Assembly: GCF_019049325.1 (NCBI RefSeq)
Contig: NZ_JAGMUO010000014.1
Location: 310,001 to 374,000, forward strand
DNA: 64,000 nucleotides
Reading direction: 5' to 3'
From: Streptomyces sp. AC512_CC834
GTDB lineage: Bacteria; Actinomycetota; Actinomycetes; Streptomycetales; Streptomycetaceae
A program made the translations under genes and the position numbers. This document shows, piece by piece, positions 7,604 to 16,418 of the stretch. Position 1 is the stretch's first letter. Every line of letters starts with the position of its first letter. The notes beneath the pieces were generated by a model. The model did no database searches. It was not told the DNA's origin and saw only the letters and a list, made by a program, of their open reading frames with translations.

Positions 7604-9238
7604 ATGCCCGACAGCCCATACGTCACCTCTCCTCGCCGCCGCAGGCCCCGCAACGGTGTGCGGGCCGTCGCCGCCGTGGGCGTCGTCCTCGTGATCGCCG
7701 CGGGCGGCTCGTACGCCGCCGGGTTCGGCCCCTTCGCGCGCGGCGACGACGGACCCGACCCCGCCGCGATGAAACAGGCGCGCGCGTTCCTCGCCGACTG
7801 GGCCGCGGGCCGGCTGCCGAGCGCGGCCGGCCGCACCACCAGCCCCGACAAGGCGCAGGAGGTGCTGCAGAGCTTCACCGCCGGACTCGACATCGACGAA
7901 CCGAAACTGACGGCCGGGGAGGGGGCGAAGGAGGCCGAGGACGGCACGCTCGGCGTCCCCTTCACCGCCCGGATGCCCGTCACCGGCCTGGGCACCTGGA
8001 CGTACGAGTCGCGGCTGCCGTTGCGCGAACAGGACGACGGCGGCTGGAAGGTGGACTGGCGGCTGTCCCTGGTGCACCCGCGGCTGACCGACACGGAGAA
8101 GTTCCGGCTGGAACGTGAGGAGACGACCCCGCCGAAGGTCACGGACCGCGCCGGGACCTCCCTCTCGGGCGGCGAGTACCCGTCCCTGACCCCCCTGCTG
8201 GACCGGCTCGCGGGCAGCCGGGGCGGCGGTCCGCGCGGTGCGGTCGAGCTGATCGACCGCACCAGCGGCGAGACCGTGCGCACCGAGGCGTCCTTCGGCA
8301 AGAAGCCCGACCCGGCGAAGACCGACGAACCCGTACGCACCACCCTGGACGCCACCTGGCAGTCCGCCGCCGAGAAGGCCCTGGCCGAGGCCGACGGCAA
8401 GAACGCCGCCCTCGTCGCCCTGCGCGTCGACAACGGCGAGGTCCTCGCCCTCGCCAACTCCCCCTCCTCCGGCTTCAACCGTGCCGCCTCCGGCACCTAC
8501 GCGCCCGGCTCCACCTGGAAGATCGTCACCAGCAGCGCCCTGCTGCTCAAGGGCGCGGTCGAGCCCGACGACGTCGTGGACTGCCCCAAGTACCTGACGG
8601 TCGGCAAGGAGTTCCACAACGTCGAGACCTCCGAGTACCCCGGCGCCACCTTCCGCAAGGACTTCACCGCGTCCTGCAACACCGCGTTCATCAGCCTGCG
8701 CGGCAAGCTCGACGACGGGGAGCTGGGCAAGGTCGCCCGCACCTACTTCGGGGTCGGCCAGGAGTGGCACATCGGCATCCCGACGTACGACGGCTCGGTG
8801 CCGGCGCCCAAGGACGAGACGGAGAAGGCGGCGTCGATGATCGGGCAGGGCCGGGTCCAGGCGAACCCGCTGATCATGGCGTCCGTGACGGCGACCGCGG
8901 TGTCCGGCGAGTTCCACCAGCCGTCCGTCACCGCGGGCAACGAGGACAAGACGCGCACCGAGCCGCTTCCCGGCAAGGTCGTCAGCCAGTTGCGCGAGCT
9001 GATGCGGGCCACCGTCACCGACGGCACCGCGCACGTCCTGGCCGACCTGCCCGGCGAGGTCGGCGCGAAGACCGGCACCGCCGAGGTCTCCGACGACCAG
9101 GACAACAACGGCTGGCTGGTCGCGCACCGCGGCAACGTCGCCGTCGCGGTCGTCGTCGAGGAGGGCGTCACCGGCGGTGGCTCGGCGGGCCCGATCGTGC
9201 ACAGCCTGCTGTCCGCCGTACCGCAGGATCCCTCCTGA
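7604..9238 (+). CDS. Penicillin-binding protein, transpeptidase with MecA-type N-terminal domain
   Basis: 544 aa. A single N-terminal TM anchor (about 18-43) is followed by an NTF2-like domain (about 50-150) as in MecA/PBP3-type proteins. A transpeptidase domain follows with STWK (Ser303), SCN (near 365) and KTGTAE (Lys489). The dimerisation region seen in full class B PBPs is short. It should cross-link peptidoglycan outside the membrane. Genes of this type occur as sporulation- or development-linked PBPs in Streptomyces, but this role is inference. The start is ATG 7604 following a purine-rich AAGGACC. Confidence 0.9.
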   Translation: MPDSPYVTSPRRRRPRNGVRAVAAVGVVLVIAAGGSYAAGFGPFARGDDGPDPAAMKQARAFLADWAAGRLPSAAGRTTSPDKAQEVLQSFTAGLDIDEPKLTAGEGAKEAEDGTLGVPFTARMPVTGLGTWTYESRLPLREQDDGGWKVDWRLSLVHPRLTDTEKFRLEREETTPPKVTDRAGTSLSGGEYPSLTPLLDRLAGSRGGGPRGAVELIDRTSGETVRTEASFGKKPDPAKTDEPVRTTLDATWQSAAEKALAEADGKNAALVALRVDNGEVLALANSPSSGFNRAASGTYAPGSTWKIVTSSALLLKGAVEPDDVVDCPKYLTVGKEFHNVETSEYPGATFRKDFTASCNTAFISLRGKLDDGELGKVARTYFGVGQEWHIGIPTYDGSVPAPKDETEKAASMIGQGRVQANPLIMASVTATAVSGEFHQPSVTAGNEDKTRTEPLPGKVVSQLRELMRATVTDGTAHVLADLPGEVGAKTGTAEVSDDQDNNGWLVAHRGNVAVAVVVEEGVTGGGSAGPIVHSLLSAVPQDPS

Positions 9239-9284
9239 CACCGGCCGCCACCTCCTGACACCGGCCGTCGCGCCGCCCTCCGTC

Positions 9285-10430
9285 TCAGCCGAGGCGCACC
9301 GGCAGTTCCGCCAGGCCCCGAAGGAGGGTGCTGGTCCGCCAGGTGAGCGTCGCCGGGTCGGCGGCGAGGGCGAGCGCGGGGTGCCGTTCGAGGAGCAGCC
9401 GTACGGCGACGGCGGCCTCGACGCGGGCCAGCGGGGCGCCGAGGCAGTGGTGGAGGCCGTGGCCGAAACCGAGGTGGCCGCGCGCCCGGCGGCCGATGTC
9501 GAAGCGGTCGGGGTCGGGGTCGGGGAAGTGGCCGGGGTCGCGGGAGGCGGCGGCGAGGGAGACGAGCACCGACTCGCCGGCCTCGATCCGGGTGCCCGCC
9601 AGCTCCAGCGGCTCGGCCGCGAAGCGGAACGCGGAGGAATGGACGGGGGAGTTGTACCGCAGCGACTCCTCCACGGCGTTCTCGGTCAGGTCCGGGTCGG
9701 CGCGCAGGCGGGCGAGCTGGTCGGGGTGGGTGAGGAGGCTGTGCACGGTGGCGGAGATCAGGTTGACGGTCGTCTCGTGTCCGGCGACGAGGATGAGGAA
9801 GGCCATGCCGAGCAGTTCCTCGGCGGTGAGGACGCCGTTGTCCTCGGCGGCGACCAGGTCGCTGAGCAGCGTGTCGTCCGGGGTGCGGCGCTTGTGGTCG
9901 GTGAGGTCGGTGAGGTAGCCGGTGAGGCCGGCGGCAGCCGAGGCCGCCGTCTCGGGCGAGGTGGGCATGACCAGCTCGTTCGACCAGGTGTGGAAGCCGC
10001 CGCGGTCGGCCTCCGGGATGCCCAGCAGTTCGCAGATCACCGTGACCGGCAGCGGCAGCGCGTACCGGTCGACGAGGTCCGCCGTGCCCGTTCGCGGCAG
10101 CGCGTCCAGCAGGTCGCCCGCGACGCGTTCGACCCGGGGGCGCAGGGCGGTGATCCGGCCCGGTGTGAAGTGCCCGGCGACCAGAGCGCGCAGCCGGGTG
10201 TGGAGCGGCGGGTCGCTCTGGAGCATGTTGTGGCCGATGGCGTGCCCGCCGTCGCCGTGCCAGGACGCGGAGTGCCGGATGTCGTTGCTCAGCCGCGGGT
10301 CGGTGAGCGCGGCCCGCGCCGCGTCGCGCGTCACGACCAGCCGGCTCTCCCCGCTGCCCGGCACGTGCACCCGGTGCACGGCGCCTTCCGCGCGCAGGGC
10401 GGCCAGTTCCTCGAGGGTGGGCGCGGTCAT
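9285..10430 (-). CDS. Cytochrome P450
   Basis: 381 aa, soluble bacterial P450. It has the I-helix oxygen-binding motif AGHETT, the K-helix ExxR (EESLRY), and the heme loop FGHGLHHCLG with the axial ligand Cys329. The N-terminus has no membrane anchor. ATG 10430 is preceded by GGGAGG. It is divergent from a TetR gene with two matching palindromic operators between them, so it is almost certainly the regulated target. No ferredoxin or biosynthetic partner is adjacent; the substrate cannot be deduced, and detoxification of a xenobiotic sensed by the TetR protein is one possibility. Confidence 0.95.
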   Translation of the reverse strand: MTAPTLEELAALRAEGAVHRVHVPGSGESRLVVTRDAARAALTDPRLSNDIRHSASWHGDGGHAIGHNMLQSDPPLHTRLRALVAGHFTPGRITALRPRVERVAGDLLDALPRTGTADLVDRYALPLPVTVICELLGIPEADRGGFHTWSNELVMPTSPETAASAAAGLTGYLTDLTDHKRRTPDDTLLSDLVAAEDNGVLTAEELLGMAFLILVAGHETTVNLISATVHSLLTHPDQLARLRADPDLTENAVEESLRYNSPVHSSAFRFAAEPLELAGTRIEAGESVLVSLAAASRDPGHFPDPDPDRFDIGRRARGHLGFGHGLHHCLGAPLARVEAAVAVRLLLERHPALALAADPATLTWRTSTLLRGLAELPVRLG

Positions 10431-10459
10431 GGGGCCTCCCGGGTGTCGGCGGCTGAAGT

Positions 10460-10473
10460 GGGGAGTACTCCCC
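10460..10473. promoter_or_regulatory. TetR operator 1
   Basis: Perfect 14-bp palindrome GGGGAGTACTCCCC, 30 bp upstream of the P450 start. Confidence 0.75.
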
Positions 10474-10508
10474 GTTTACGGCGACGATAGCATCGGCACG
10501 GAAAGCGC

Positions 10509-10522
10509 GGGGAGCACTCCCC
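10509..10522. promoter_or_regulatory. TetR operator 2
   Basis: GGGGAGCACTCCCC, one base different from operator 1 and 49 bp from it, 26 bp upstream of the tetR start. The pair gives each divergent gene its own site. Confidence 0.75.
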
Positions 10523-10547
10523 GGTTCGTACGGCCCGGAGGGTGAGG

Positions 10548-11285
10548 ATGACCGTCGGCGCACGCGACGGAGCGCCCCGGCAGCGACGCGACGCGCGGCG
10601 CAACCGGGAGTTGTTGCTGGAGGCGGCCCACGAGGTGTTCACCGAGCACGGTCTTGACGCGCCGCTCGACGTGATCGCGCGCCGGGCGGGGGTCGGCAAC
10701 GCGACGCTCTACCGCCACTTCCCCACCCGCGCCGCGCTCGTGGACGCCGTGTTCCGCGACTCGCTGACGGGCACGATGGACGCCGGTGAGCGGGCCAGGC
10801 GGGCGTCGGACGCGTGGGCGGGCCTCACCGCCTATCTGGAGGTCGTCTTCGGCACGCTGGCCGCCGACCGCGGCTCCAACGACCTCATGACCACCCGTCT
10901 GCGGGGCGTCGACAGCCTGGAGGCCGTGCACGAGCACAACCGCCGGACCGTGGACTCGCTGCTGCGCCGCTGCCGCGACGAGGGCACCGTCCGCGCCGAC
11001 GTCACCACCGAGGACGTACTGTTCGGGCTCGCCGCGCTCGGGCGTGCCGTACCGGCGCTGACCGCCGCGACCGCCGCGACCGCTGCGACCGCTGCGGACG
11101 TGCCGGACGCCGCGACCGTGCCGGACGCCTGGCGGCGCCCGCTCGCCCTGTTCCTGGGCGGCCTGCGCACCGCACCCGCCCCGCCCCTGCCGGCGGCGCC
11201 GCTCACCGCCGCGCAACTCGGCGAGGTCCTGCGCGAGCTGGGCCCGCACCGCACCCGCGCCAGTGACCGCGAGCCCGACGCGTGA
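10548..11285 (+). CDS. TetR family transcriptional regulator
   Basis: 245 aa. HTH at about residues 15-60 (LLLEAAHEVFTEHGLDAPLDVIARRAGV...LYRHFPTR), then a helical ligand-binding domain. Start ATG 10548 is chosen because GGAGG sits about 6 nt upstream; GTG 10542 would place the site too close. Residues about 170-185 contain a TAATAATAA run from a ccgcgac repeat. It likely represses itself and the divergent P450 through the two GGGGAGTRCTCCCC sites. The ligand is unknown. Confidence 0.93.
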   Translation: MTVGARDGAPRQRRDARRNRELLLEAAHEVFTEHGLDAPLDVIARRAGVGNATLYRHFPTRAALVDAVFRDSLTGTMDAGERARRASDAWAGLTAYLEVVFGTLAADRGSNDLMTTRLRGVDSLEAVHEHNRRTVDSLLRRCRDEGTVRADVTTEDVLFGLAALGRAVPALTAATAATAATAADVPDAATVPDAWRRPLALFLGGLRTAPAPPLPAAPLTAAQLGEVLRELGPHRTRASDREPDA

Positions 11286-11297
11286 GGCGGGAGGCGC

Positions 11298-11588
11298 TCA
11301 GCCCTGGGGCGTGCTCTGGGTGCCGGTGCCGGTGCCGGTGCCGGTCTCGGTTCCGGTGCCGGTCTCGGTGCCGGTCTCGGTCTCGTTTCCGGGGTCCGCG
11401 CGCTTGACCGTCTCCCCTTGGATGACCCGTGGCGTCCCCGGTTCGTCCGCGTCCTTCGCCGCGCGGGCCTCGGCCTTGAGGATGCGGGCCGACTTGCCCG
11501 CCGAGCGGGTCAGCTCGGGGAGCTTCCTGGCGGCGAGGACGACCGCGACGATGATGAGAATGATCGCGAGCTCGCTCAGTCCGAACAC
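11298..11588 (-). CDS. TatA/Hcf106-type protein, probable Tat translocase paralogue
   Basis: About 96 aa. A short N-terminal TM helix (FGLSELAIILIIVAVVLAA) and an amphipathic helix beginning ARKLPELTRSAGKSARILKAE give the TatA/B architecture, with FG-hinge and KLPEL motifs. Start GTG 11588 has GGGAG 4-5 nt upstream, and puts the TM at residue 1 as in TatA. The C-terminus is a Gly/Thr/Glu repeat (GTETGT) encoded by ggtgccggt/ggtctcggt units at 11318-11385. It is probably a pore component for folded-protein export, or a TatA paralogue. The TerB gene lies upstream on the same strand with a 88-bp gap. Confidence 0.88.
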   Translation of the reverse strand: MFGLSELAIILIIVAVVLAARKLPELTRSAGKSARILKAEARAAKDADEPGTPRVIQGETVKRADPGNETETGTETGTGTETGTGTGTGTQSTPQG

Positions 11589-11676
11589 GGCGCTCCCCTG
11601 GTGGACGTACGGTGCGGGCCCGCGGCACGGGCCCACACACGGAATCTACGGCATGGCATGTCCGGGGGCCGAGGTG

Positions 11677-12132
11677 TCAGAGGTCGAACTCGTGCGGCGG
11701 CAGGTCCAGGGCGTAGCAGGCCTCGCGGACCACGGCCCGCTCGTCCTTGTCGAAGTCCCCGTCGGCGCCGCCGATCACGATGCCGATCTGCACCACGGCC
11801 CGTGCCTCGGCGGGCTTCTTCTTCGCCTTGGCGATCTCCTGGAGGATGCCGACCTTGCCGAAGGCGAAGTCGGCGGTCAGCTTGTCCAGGTTGTCCTCGA
11901 ACCGGCGGCGCAGGTCGTCGGCGGGGAAGTTCGCCAGCACCTCGTTGGTCGAGATGAGCTGCGCGACCCGCTGCCGCTCCGAGGGGTCGACGGTTCCGTC
12001 GGCGGCGGCGACCAGCGCGCACATCGCCATGCTCGCGTCGCGGAAGGCGCCGCTCTTGAGGTCGTTCTTCTTCGACACGAGCTGCGTCTGCATCTGCGAC
12101 GCGGACTCCTTGAAGCGGTCCCACAGGGCCAT
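11677..12132 (-). CDS. TerB family tellurite-resistance-type protein
   Basis: 151 aa, all helical TerB fold. Conserved acidic metal-binding motifs are visible at AAADGTVDPSE (about 43-53) and GGADGDFDKDE (about 124-134). TerB proteins are cytoplasmic, bind divalent cations and are linked to stress and membrane-associated processes; real tellurite resistance is not assured. Start ATG 12132. The 315-bp upstream region shared with the divergent CNNM gene has two related 16-bp palindromes and a possible structured leader. A TerD homologue is found at 57.2 kb but is not linked. Confidence 0.9.
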   Translation of the reverse strand: MALWDRFKESASQMQTQLVSKKNDLKSGAFRDASMAMCALVAAADGTVDPSERQRVAQLISTNEVLANFPADDLRRRFEDNLDKLTADFAFGKVGILQEIAKAKKKPAEARAVVQIGIVIGGADGDFDKDERAVVREACYALDLPPHEFDL

Positions 12133-12164
12133 GAGAACTCCGTACGGGTCGGGAGAGGTGAATA

Positions 12165-12180
12165 TCTACAGTGATGTAGA
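12165..12180. promoter_or_regulatory. Palindrome TCTACA-N4-TGTAGA
   Basis: TCTACA GTGA TGTAGA, 33 bp upstream of the TerB start. It shares the TCTAC-N6-GTAGA pattern with the site at 12240-12255. It resembles BlaI/CopY-type operators (TACA-Nx-TGTA) in general form only. Confidence 0.5.
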
Positions 12181-12239
12181 AGTTATCAGCCCTCGTCGTC
12201 GCCGGAGCCGCGGGAACAACCGGAACCACCGGGCCGTTC

Positions 12240-12255
12240 TCTACACACGAGTAGA
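12240..12255. promoter_or_regulatory. Second palindrome TCTAC-N6-GTAGA
   Basis: TCTAC ACACGA GTAGA, same 16-bp length and outer bases as 12165-12180, 75 bp away, in the terB/CNNM divergent region. Confidence 0.5.
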
Positions 12256-12299
12256 AGCGCGGGCGTCCGTAGACTCCCGATCTCTTTGCTCGACCTTTA

Positions 12300-12447
12300 C
12301 TATGTGAGGGAAACCTCGGGCGGCCGGCGACGGCCCCCACCACCCCGTTAAGGAGTCCCGTTCCGTAATGGAGCCTCCCAGTACCGGCCGTGCCACGGTC
12401 GGCCCGCCAGTGCCCCTGTATGCGCGTGAGGGAAGCGGGGTGGCACG
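12300..12447 (+). other. Possible structured leader of the CNNM operon
   Basis: CCGTGCCAC (12388-12396) is exactly complementary to GTGGCACGG (12440-12448), which runs up to the GTG start codon at 12448. The same upstream strand can instead form a local hairpin, CCGGCCG/CGGTCGG around 12384-12402. Mutually exclusive pairings over a start codon suggest translational control. The M-box consensus is not present, so no named riboswitch is claimed. Confidence 0.4.
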
Positions 12448-13797
12448 GTGACCGAGGTCCTGCTGCTCCTGCTGGCCCTCCTGCTCACCCTGGCCTGCGC
12501 GCTCTTCGTCGCGGCCGAGTTCTCCCTCACCACCGTCGAGCGCGGTGACCTGGAGCGGGCCGCCGAGTCCGGTGAGCGCGGCGCCGACGGCGCCCTGAGG
12601 GCCGTACGGTCCCTGACTCTCCAGCTCTCCGGCGCCCAGCTCGGCATCACCGTGACCTCGCTGGTCATCGGCATGCTGGCCGAGCCGTCGATCTCCGTGC
12701 TGCTGCGCGGCCCGCTGACGGCGATCGGCCTGGGCGGTGCCGCCCCGACGGTGGCGACCGTGCTCGGCGTGGTCCTGTCGACCGTCGTCCTGATGGTCGT
12801 CGGCGAGCTGGTCCCCAAGAACTGGGCGATCTCCCGCCCGCTGGCCGTCGCGAAGGTCGTCGCGGGCCCGCAGCGCGGCTTCACCACCGCGTTCGGCCCC
12901 TTCATCCGGCACCTGAACAACACGGCGAACCGGTTCGTGCGCCGCTTCGGCCTGGAACCGGCCGAGGAGCTGGCCTCCGCCCGCAGCGCCGAGGAACTGG
13001 TCGCCCTGGCCCAGCACTCGGCCGCCGAGGGCGCCCTGGAGGCGGACTCGGCGGAGCTGTTCGTGCGCACCCTGCACCTGAGCGAGCTGACCGCGGAGAA
13101 CGTCATGACCCCGCGCGTGGACGTCAAGGCCCTGGAGGCCCACGCCACCGCCGCCGACGCCGCGAACCTCTCGCACGCCACCGGCCTGTCCCGCTTCCCG
13201 GTCTACCGGGACAGCCTGGACGAGGTCATCGGCACCGTGCACATCCGCGACGTCCTGGCCCTGGAGCCGGACCGCCGCCGGACGACCGCGGTCACCGACC
13301 TGGCCACCGCGCCCCTCCTCGTGCCGGACAGCCTGCCCGCCGACCGTCTCCTGGAGCGCATGCGCCGCACCCGCACCATGGCCGTCGTCATCGACGAGTA
13401 CGGCGGTACGGCGGGCGTCGCGACCGTCGAGGACATCGTGGAAGAGGTCGTCGGCGAGGTCCGCGACGAGCACGACCCGGTCGAGATACCGGACCTGCTG
13501 CCCGCCCCCGCCGAGTCGGACGGCCGCGCCGCCTGGGAGGCCGACGGCTCGCTGCGCCTGGACCACCTGGAGCGCATCGGCCTGACCGCGCCGGACGGGC
13601 CGTACGAGACCCTGGCCGGACTGGTCGCCACCCACCTGGCGCGCATCCCCGCCAAGGGCGACGTCATCGACCTGGACGGCTGGCGCCTCGACGTCCTCGA
13701 CGTCGAGCACCACCGCGCCGACCGCCTTCGCGTCACCGCGCCCGCGCAGGCCGTGTCGGCCGCGTCGGCCGACCGGGAGCCGGAGGCGGCCCGATGA
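12448..13797 (+). CDS. CNNM/CorC (HlyC) family membrane protein with CBS pair
   Basis: 449 aa. DUF21/CNNM membrane domain (about 1-180) with a GELVPK motif, two CBS domains (about 200-330), including MTPRVDVKAL and VEDIVEEVVGE, and a C-terminal CorC_HlyC transporter-associated domain (about 350-440). CNNM proteins take part in Mg2+/Co2+ efflux or homeostasis. Start GTG 12448. It overlaps the next gene by 4 bp (ATGA), giving a two-gene CNNM operon. The leader may be regulated (see 12300-12447). Confidence 0.92.
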   Translation: MTEVLLLLLALLLTLACALFVAAEFSLTTVERGDLERAAESGERGADGALRAVRSLTLQLSGAQLGITVTSLVIGMLAEPSISVLLRGPLTAIGLGGAAPTVATVLGVVLSTVVLMVVGELVPKNWAISRPLAVAKVVAGPQRGFTTAFGPFIRHLNNTANRFVRRFGLEPAEELASARSAEELVALAQHSAAEGALEADSAELFVRTLHLSELTAENVMTPRVDVKALEAHATAADAANLSHATGLSRFPVYRDSLDEVIGTVHIRDVLALEPDRRRTTAVTDLATAPLLVPDSLPADRLLERMRRTRTMAVVIDEYGGTAGVATVEDIVEEVVGEVRDEHDPVEIPDLLPAPAESDGRAAWEADGSLRLDHLERIGLTAPDGPYETLAGLVATHLARIPAKGDVIDLDGWRLDVLDVEHHRADRLRVTAPAQAVSAASADREPEAAR

Positions 13798-14816
13798 CCG
13801 TCGTACAGCTTTTCATCGGCGCCCTGACGCTGCTGACCAACGCGTTCTTCGTGGGCGGCGAGTTCGCCCTGATCTCCGTACGCCGCAGCCAGATCGAGCC
13901 GCGTGCCAAGGAGGGCGACAAGCGGGCCCGGATGACCCTGTGGGGTCTGGAGCACCTGTCGGCCATGATGGCGACGGCCCAGCTCGGCATCACCGTCTCC
14001 TCGCTGGTGCTCGGCGCGGTCGCGGAGCCGGCCATCGCGCACCTGATGGAGCCGGTGTTCGAGGCGGTCCACATGCCGCACGCACTGGTCCACCCGATCG
14101 CCTTCGCGATCGCCCTGGCCCTCGCCACCTACCTGCACATGCTGATCGGCGAGATGATCCCGAAGAACATCGCGCTGGCCGCCCCGGCGACCACCGCGCT
14201 GCTCCTCGCCCCGCCGCTGGTCGCCCTCACCCGGGCCCTGAAGCCGGTCGTCTTCGGCATCAATGCCTTCGCCAACACGCTCCTCAAGCTGCTGCGGGTG
14301 GAGCCGAAGAACGAGGTCGAGGCCGTTTTCACCGACGACCAGTTGGCCCGCATGGTGGTCGACGCCAGCGAGGCCGGACTGCTCACCCCGGCCGACGGCG
14401 AGCGCCTGCGCGACGCGCTCGAGCTGGGCACCCGCCCGGTCGGCGAGATCCTGGTCCCGGCCCAGAAGATGCGCACGGTCGCCCACACCGTCACCCCGGC
14501 GGAGCTGGAACGCATGGCCGCCGACGCGGGCTACTCCCGCTTCCCGGTCACCGGCCCCGGCGGCACCGTGCTCGGCTACCTGCACATCAAGGACACCCTG
14601 GGCCTCACCGACCGCGAGAGCCCCTTCCCGCGCACGGCCCTGCACCGGGTCACCCGCGTCCGCATCGACACCCCGCTCGACGACACCCTCACCGCCCTGC
14701 GCACCGAGGACAGCCACCTCGCCGCGGTCACCGGCGAGACGGGCGCGGTCCTGGGCTTCGTGACGATGGAGGACGTCCTGACGGAACTGGTGGGACCGAC
14801 CTCACCGGTCGCCTAG
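13794..14816 (+). CDS. CNNM family membrane protein with CBS pair, lacks CorC_HlyC domain
   Basis: 340 aa. DUF21 membrane domain (about 1-180) with GEMIPKN, then two CBS domains ending TMEDVLTELVG. It has no C-terminal CorC_HlyC domain, unlike its upstream partner, which suggests a hetero-oligomer with complementary architecture. Start ATG overlaps the previous stop. A 111-bp stretch near its 3' end (14675-14785) is duplicated at 25332-25442. Mg2+/Co2+ homeostasis is the family role. Confidence 0.92.
   Translation: MTVVQLFIGALTLLTNAFFVGGEFALISVRRSQIEPRAKEGDKRARMTLWGLEHLSAMMATAQLGITVSSLVLGAVAEPAIAHLMEPVFEAVHMPHALVHPIAFAIALALATYLHMLIGEMIPKNIALAAPATTALLLAPPLVALTRALKPVVFGINAFANTLLKLLRVEPKNEVEAVFTDDQLARMVVDASEAGLLTPADGERLRDALELGTRPVGEILVPAQKMRTVAHTVTPAELERMAADAGYSRFPVTGPGGTVLGYLHIKDTLGLTDRESPFPRTALHRVTRVRIDTPLDDTLTALRTEDSHLAAVTGETGAVLGFVTMEDVLTELVGPTSPVA
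14675..14785 (+). repeat. Source copy of a 111-bp segmental duplication
   Basis: This part of the second CNNM gene recurs at 25332-25442 in the same orientation, offset 10657 bp, with 5 mismatches by hand count (about 95% identity). Confidence 0.9.
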
Positions 14817-14966
14817 GCCGATTCACCGATTCGCCGATTCGCCGATTCCGCCGGGACGCCTACCGCGTTCCGGCGGAATTCCGGGCCGCCACACCTGCGT
14901 GCTCCCTGTTCACCGCCGCGCGGGTGATAGTCGTCGGGGATGTGACGGCCGGTGAAGGGAGCGGAG

Positions 14967-16418
14967 ATGGACGCCGGCAGTTCCGGGCACGTGCGGCACC
15001 TGCCACGGCGAGGTGCGTCGGCCGTGCTGCTCGCCGCCACGTTCATGGGCATCCTCGACGTGCTGATCGTCAATGTCGCCGCCCCCTCCATCCAGCGTGA
15101 TCTGCGGGCGGGATTCTCCGACATCCAGTTGGTGATCAGCGGATACGTGCTGGCCTACGCCGTCGGCCTGACCACCGGAGGGCGGCTGGGCGGCGCCTAC
15201 GGGCACAAGCGCGTCTTCATCACCGGCCTGCTGTCATTCGCGGCGATGTCGACGGCGTGCGCGCTGGCACCGAACGTCGACGTACTGGTCGTCCTGCGCA
15301 TCGGCCAGGGGCTGGCCGCGGCCCTGATGCTCCCCCAGGTCCTCGCACTGATCCAGACCGTCTTCCCGCCGGAGGAACGCCCCCGGGCCCTGGCCCGCTA
15401 CGGCGCGACCATGGGACTGGGCGCGATCGCCGGGCAGCTCCTCGGCGGGCTGCTGCTCAACCTCGACGTCCTCGGCCTGGGCTGGCGTTCCGTGTTCCTG
15501 GTCAACGTGCCGGTCGGCCTGGTCGCCGCGGCCTGCGCCGCCGTCCTCCTCCCGGCGTCCCGGCCCGGACCGCGCCGCCAACTCGACGTTCCCGGCCTGG
15601 TGCTGACCGCGATCGCCATGACGCTGCTCATCTACCCGCTCATCCGGGGCCAGGCGGGCGGCTGGCCCCTGTGGATCTGGCCGTCGTTCGCGGGCTCGGC
15701 GCTGGCGCTGGCCGCGCTGTGGCGCGTGGAGCAGAGATGCGCGCGGTCCGGCGGCTCGCCTCTCCTGCAACCCTCCCTCCTGCGCAAGCGCGGCTTCAGC
15801 CTGGGCCTGGCCGTCGTCGTCGCCTTCTACAGCGGCAACTACGGACTGTTCCTGCTCCTCGCCTACGTCTTCCAAGAGGGCATGCACCTGTCGCCGCTCG
15901 CCTCGGGCACGGCCTTCCTGCCGCTCGGCATCGGGTTCGCCGCCGCATCGATGGCGGGCCGGAAACTGGTCGCCCGGCACGGCAGGAACGTGCTCGTCGC
16001 AGGCGCCGCGGCCATGGCGGCCGGCTACCTCCTCCTCATCGTCACCCTGCTGCCCGGCCCCGCGTCGCCCGCGCCCCTCGCGGCACTCGCCATGGCTCCG
16101 GCGCTGCTCGTCGCCGGCGCGGGCGGGGGGATCGTCGCGGCCCCCCTGGTCGGCAGCATCCTCGCCACCGTCCCCGAGCAGGACGCCGGCGCGGGATCCG
16201 CCGTCCTGCTCACCGTCAACCAGGCGGCCATCTCCCTGGGCGTCGCCGTCTTCGGCACCCTCTTCGTCGCCCTGCTCGGAGCCGACCCGCAGGACGCGTC
16301 GGCGTCCATGTCGGTCACCGACTTCACGCAGGCGCTGATCGGCTGCTCCTGGTTCCTGATCGCCCTCGCGCTGATCACCGGCCTCCTCCTCCGACGCCTG
16401 CCGCGACGAGCGGGGTGA
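14967..16418 (+). CDS. MFS drug exporter, DHA2 (14-TM) family
   Basis: About 483 aa with 14 hydrophobic segments. Motif A-like GGRLGGAYGHKR follows TM2-3, RIGQG follows TM4, and a motif C-like region is seen near TM5. This is the EmrB/QacA-type proton antiporter arrangement. ATG 14967 has AAGGGAG 5-7 nt upstream; the earlier ATG at 14952 has none. No regulator is adjacent. Substrate is unknown; drug or metabolite export is the family role. Confidence 0.9.
   Translation: MDAGSSGHVRHLPRRGASAVLLAATFMGILDVLIVNVAAPSIQRDLRAGFSDIQLVISGYVLAYAVGLTTGGRLGGAYGHKRVFITGLLSFAAMSTACALAPNVDVLVVLRIGQGLAAALMLPQVLALIQTVFPPEERPRALARYGATMGLGAIAGQLLGGLLLNLDVLGLGWRSVFLVNVPVGLVAAACAAVLLPASRPGPRRQLDVPGLVLTAIAMTLLIYPLIRGQAGGWPLWIWPSFAGSALALAALWRVEQRCARSGGSPLLQPSLLRKRGFSLGLAVVVAFYSGNYGLFLLLAYVFQEGMHLSPLASGTAFLPLGIGFAAASMAGRKLVARHGRNVLVAGAAAMAAGYLLLIVTLLPGPASPAPLAALAMAPALLVAGAGGGIVAAPLVGSILATVPEQDAGAGSAVLLTVNQAAISLGVAVFGTLFVALLGADPQDASASMSVTDFTQALIGCSWFLIALALITGLLLRRLPRRAG

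Noticed and set aside
12300..12447. M-box magnesium riboswitch before the CNNM operon
   Set aside because: GTTAAGGAG and GGAGCC recall parts of the M-box, but the long conserved core I know is not present; only a generic structured leader is claimed.
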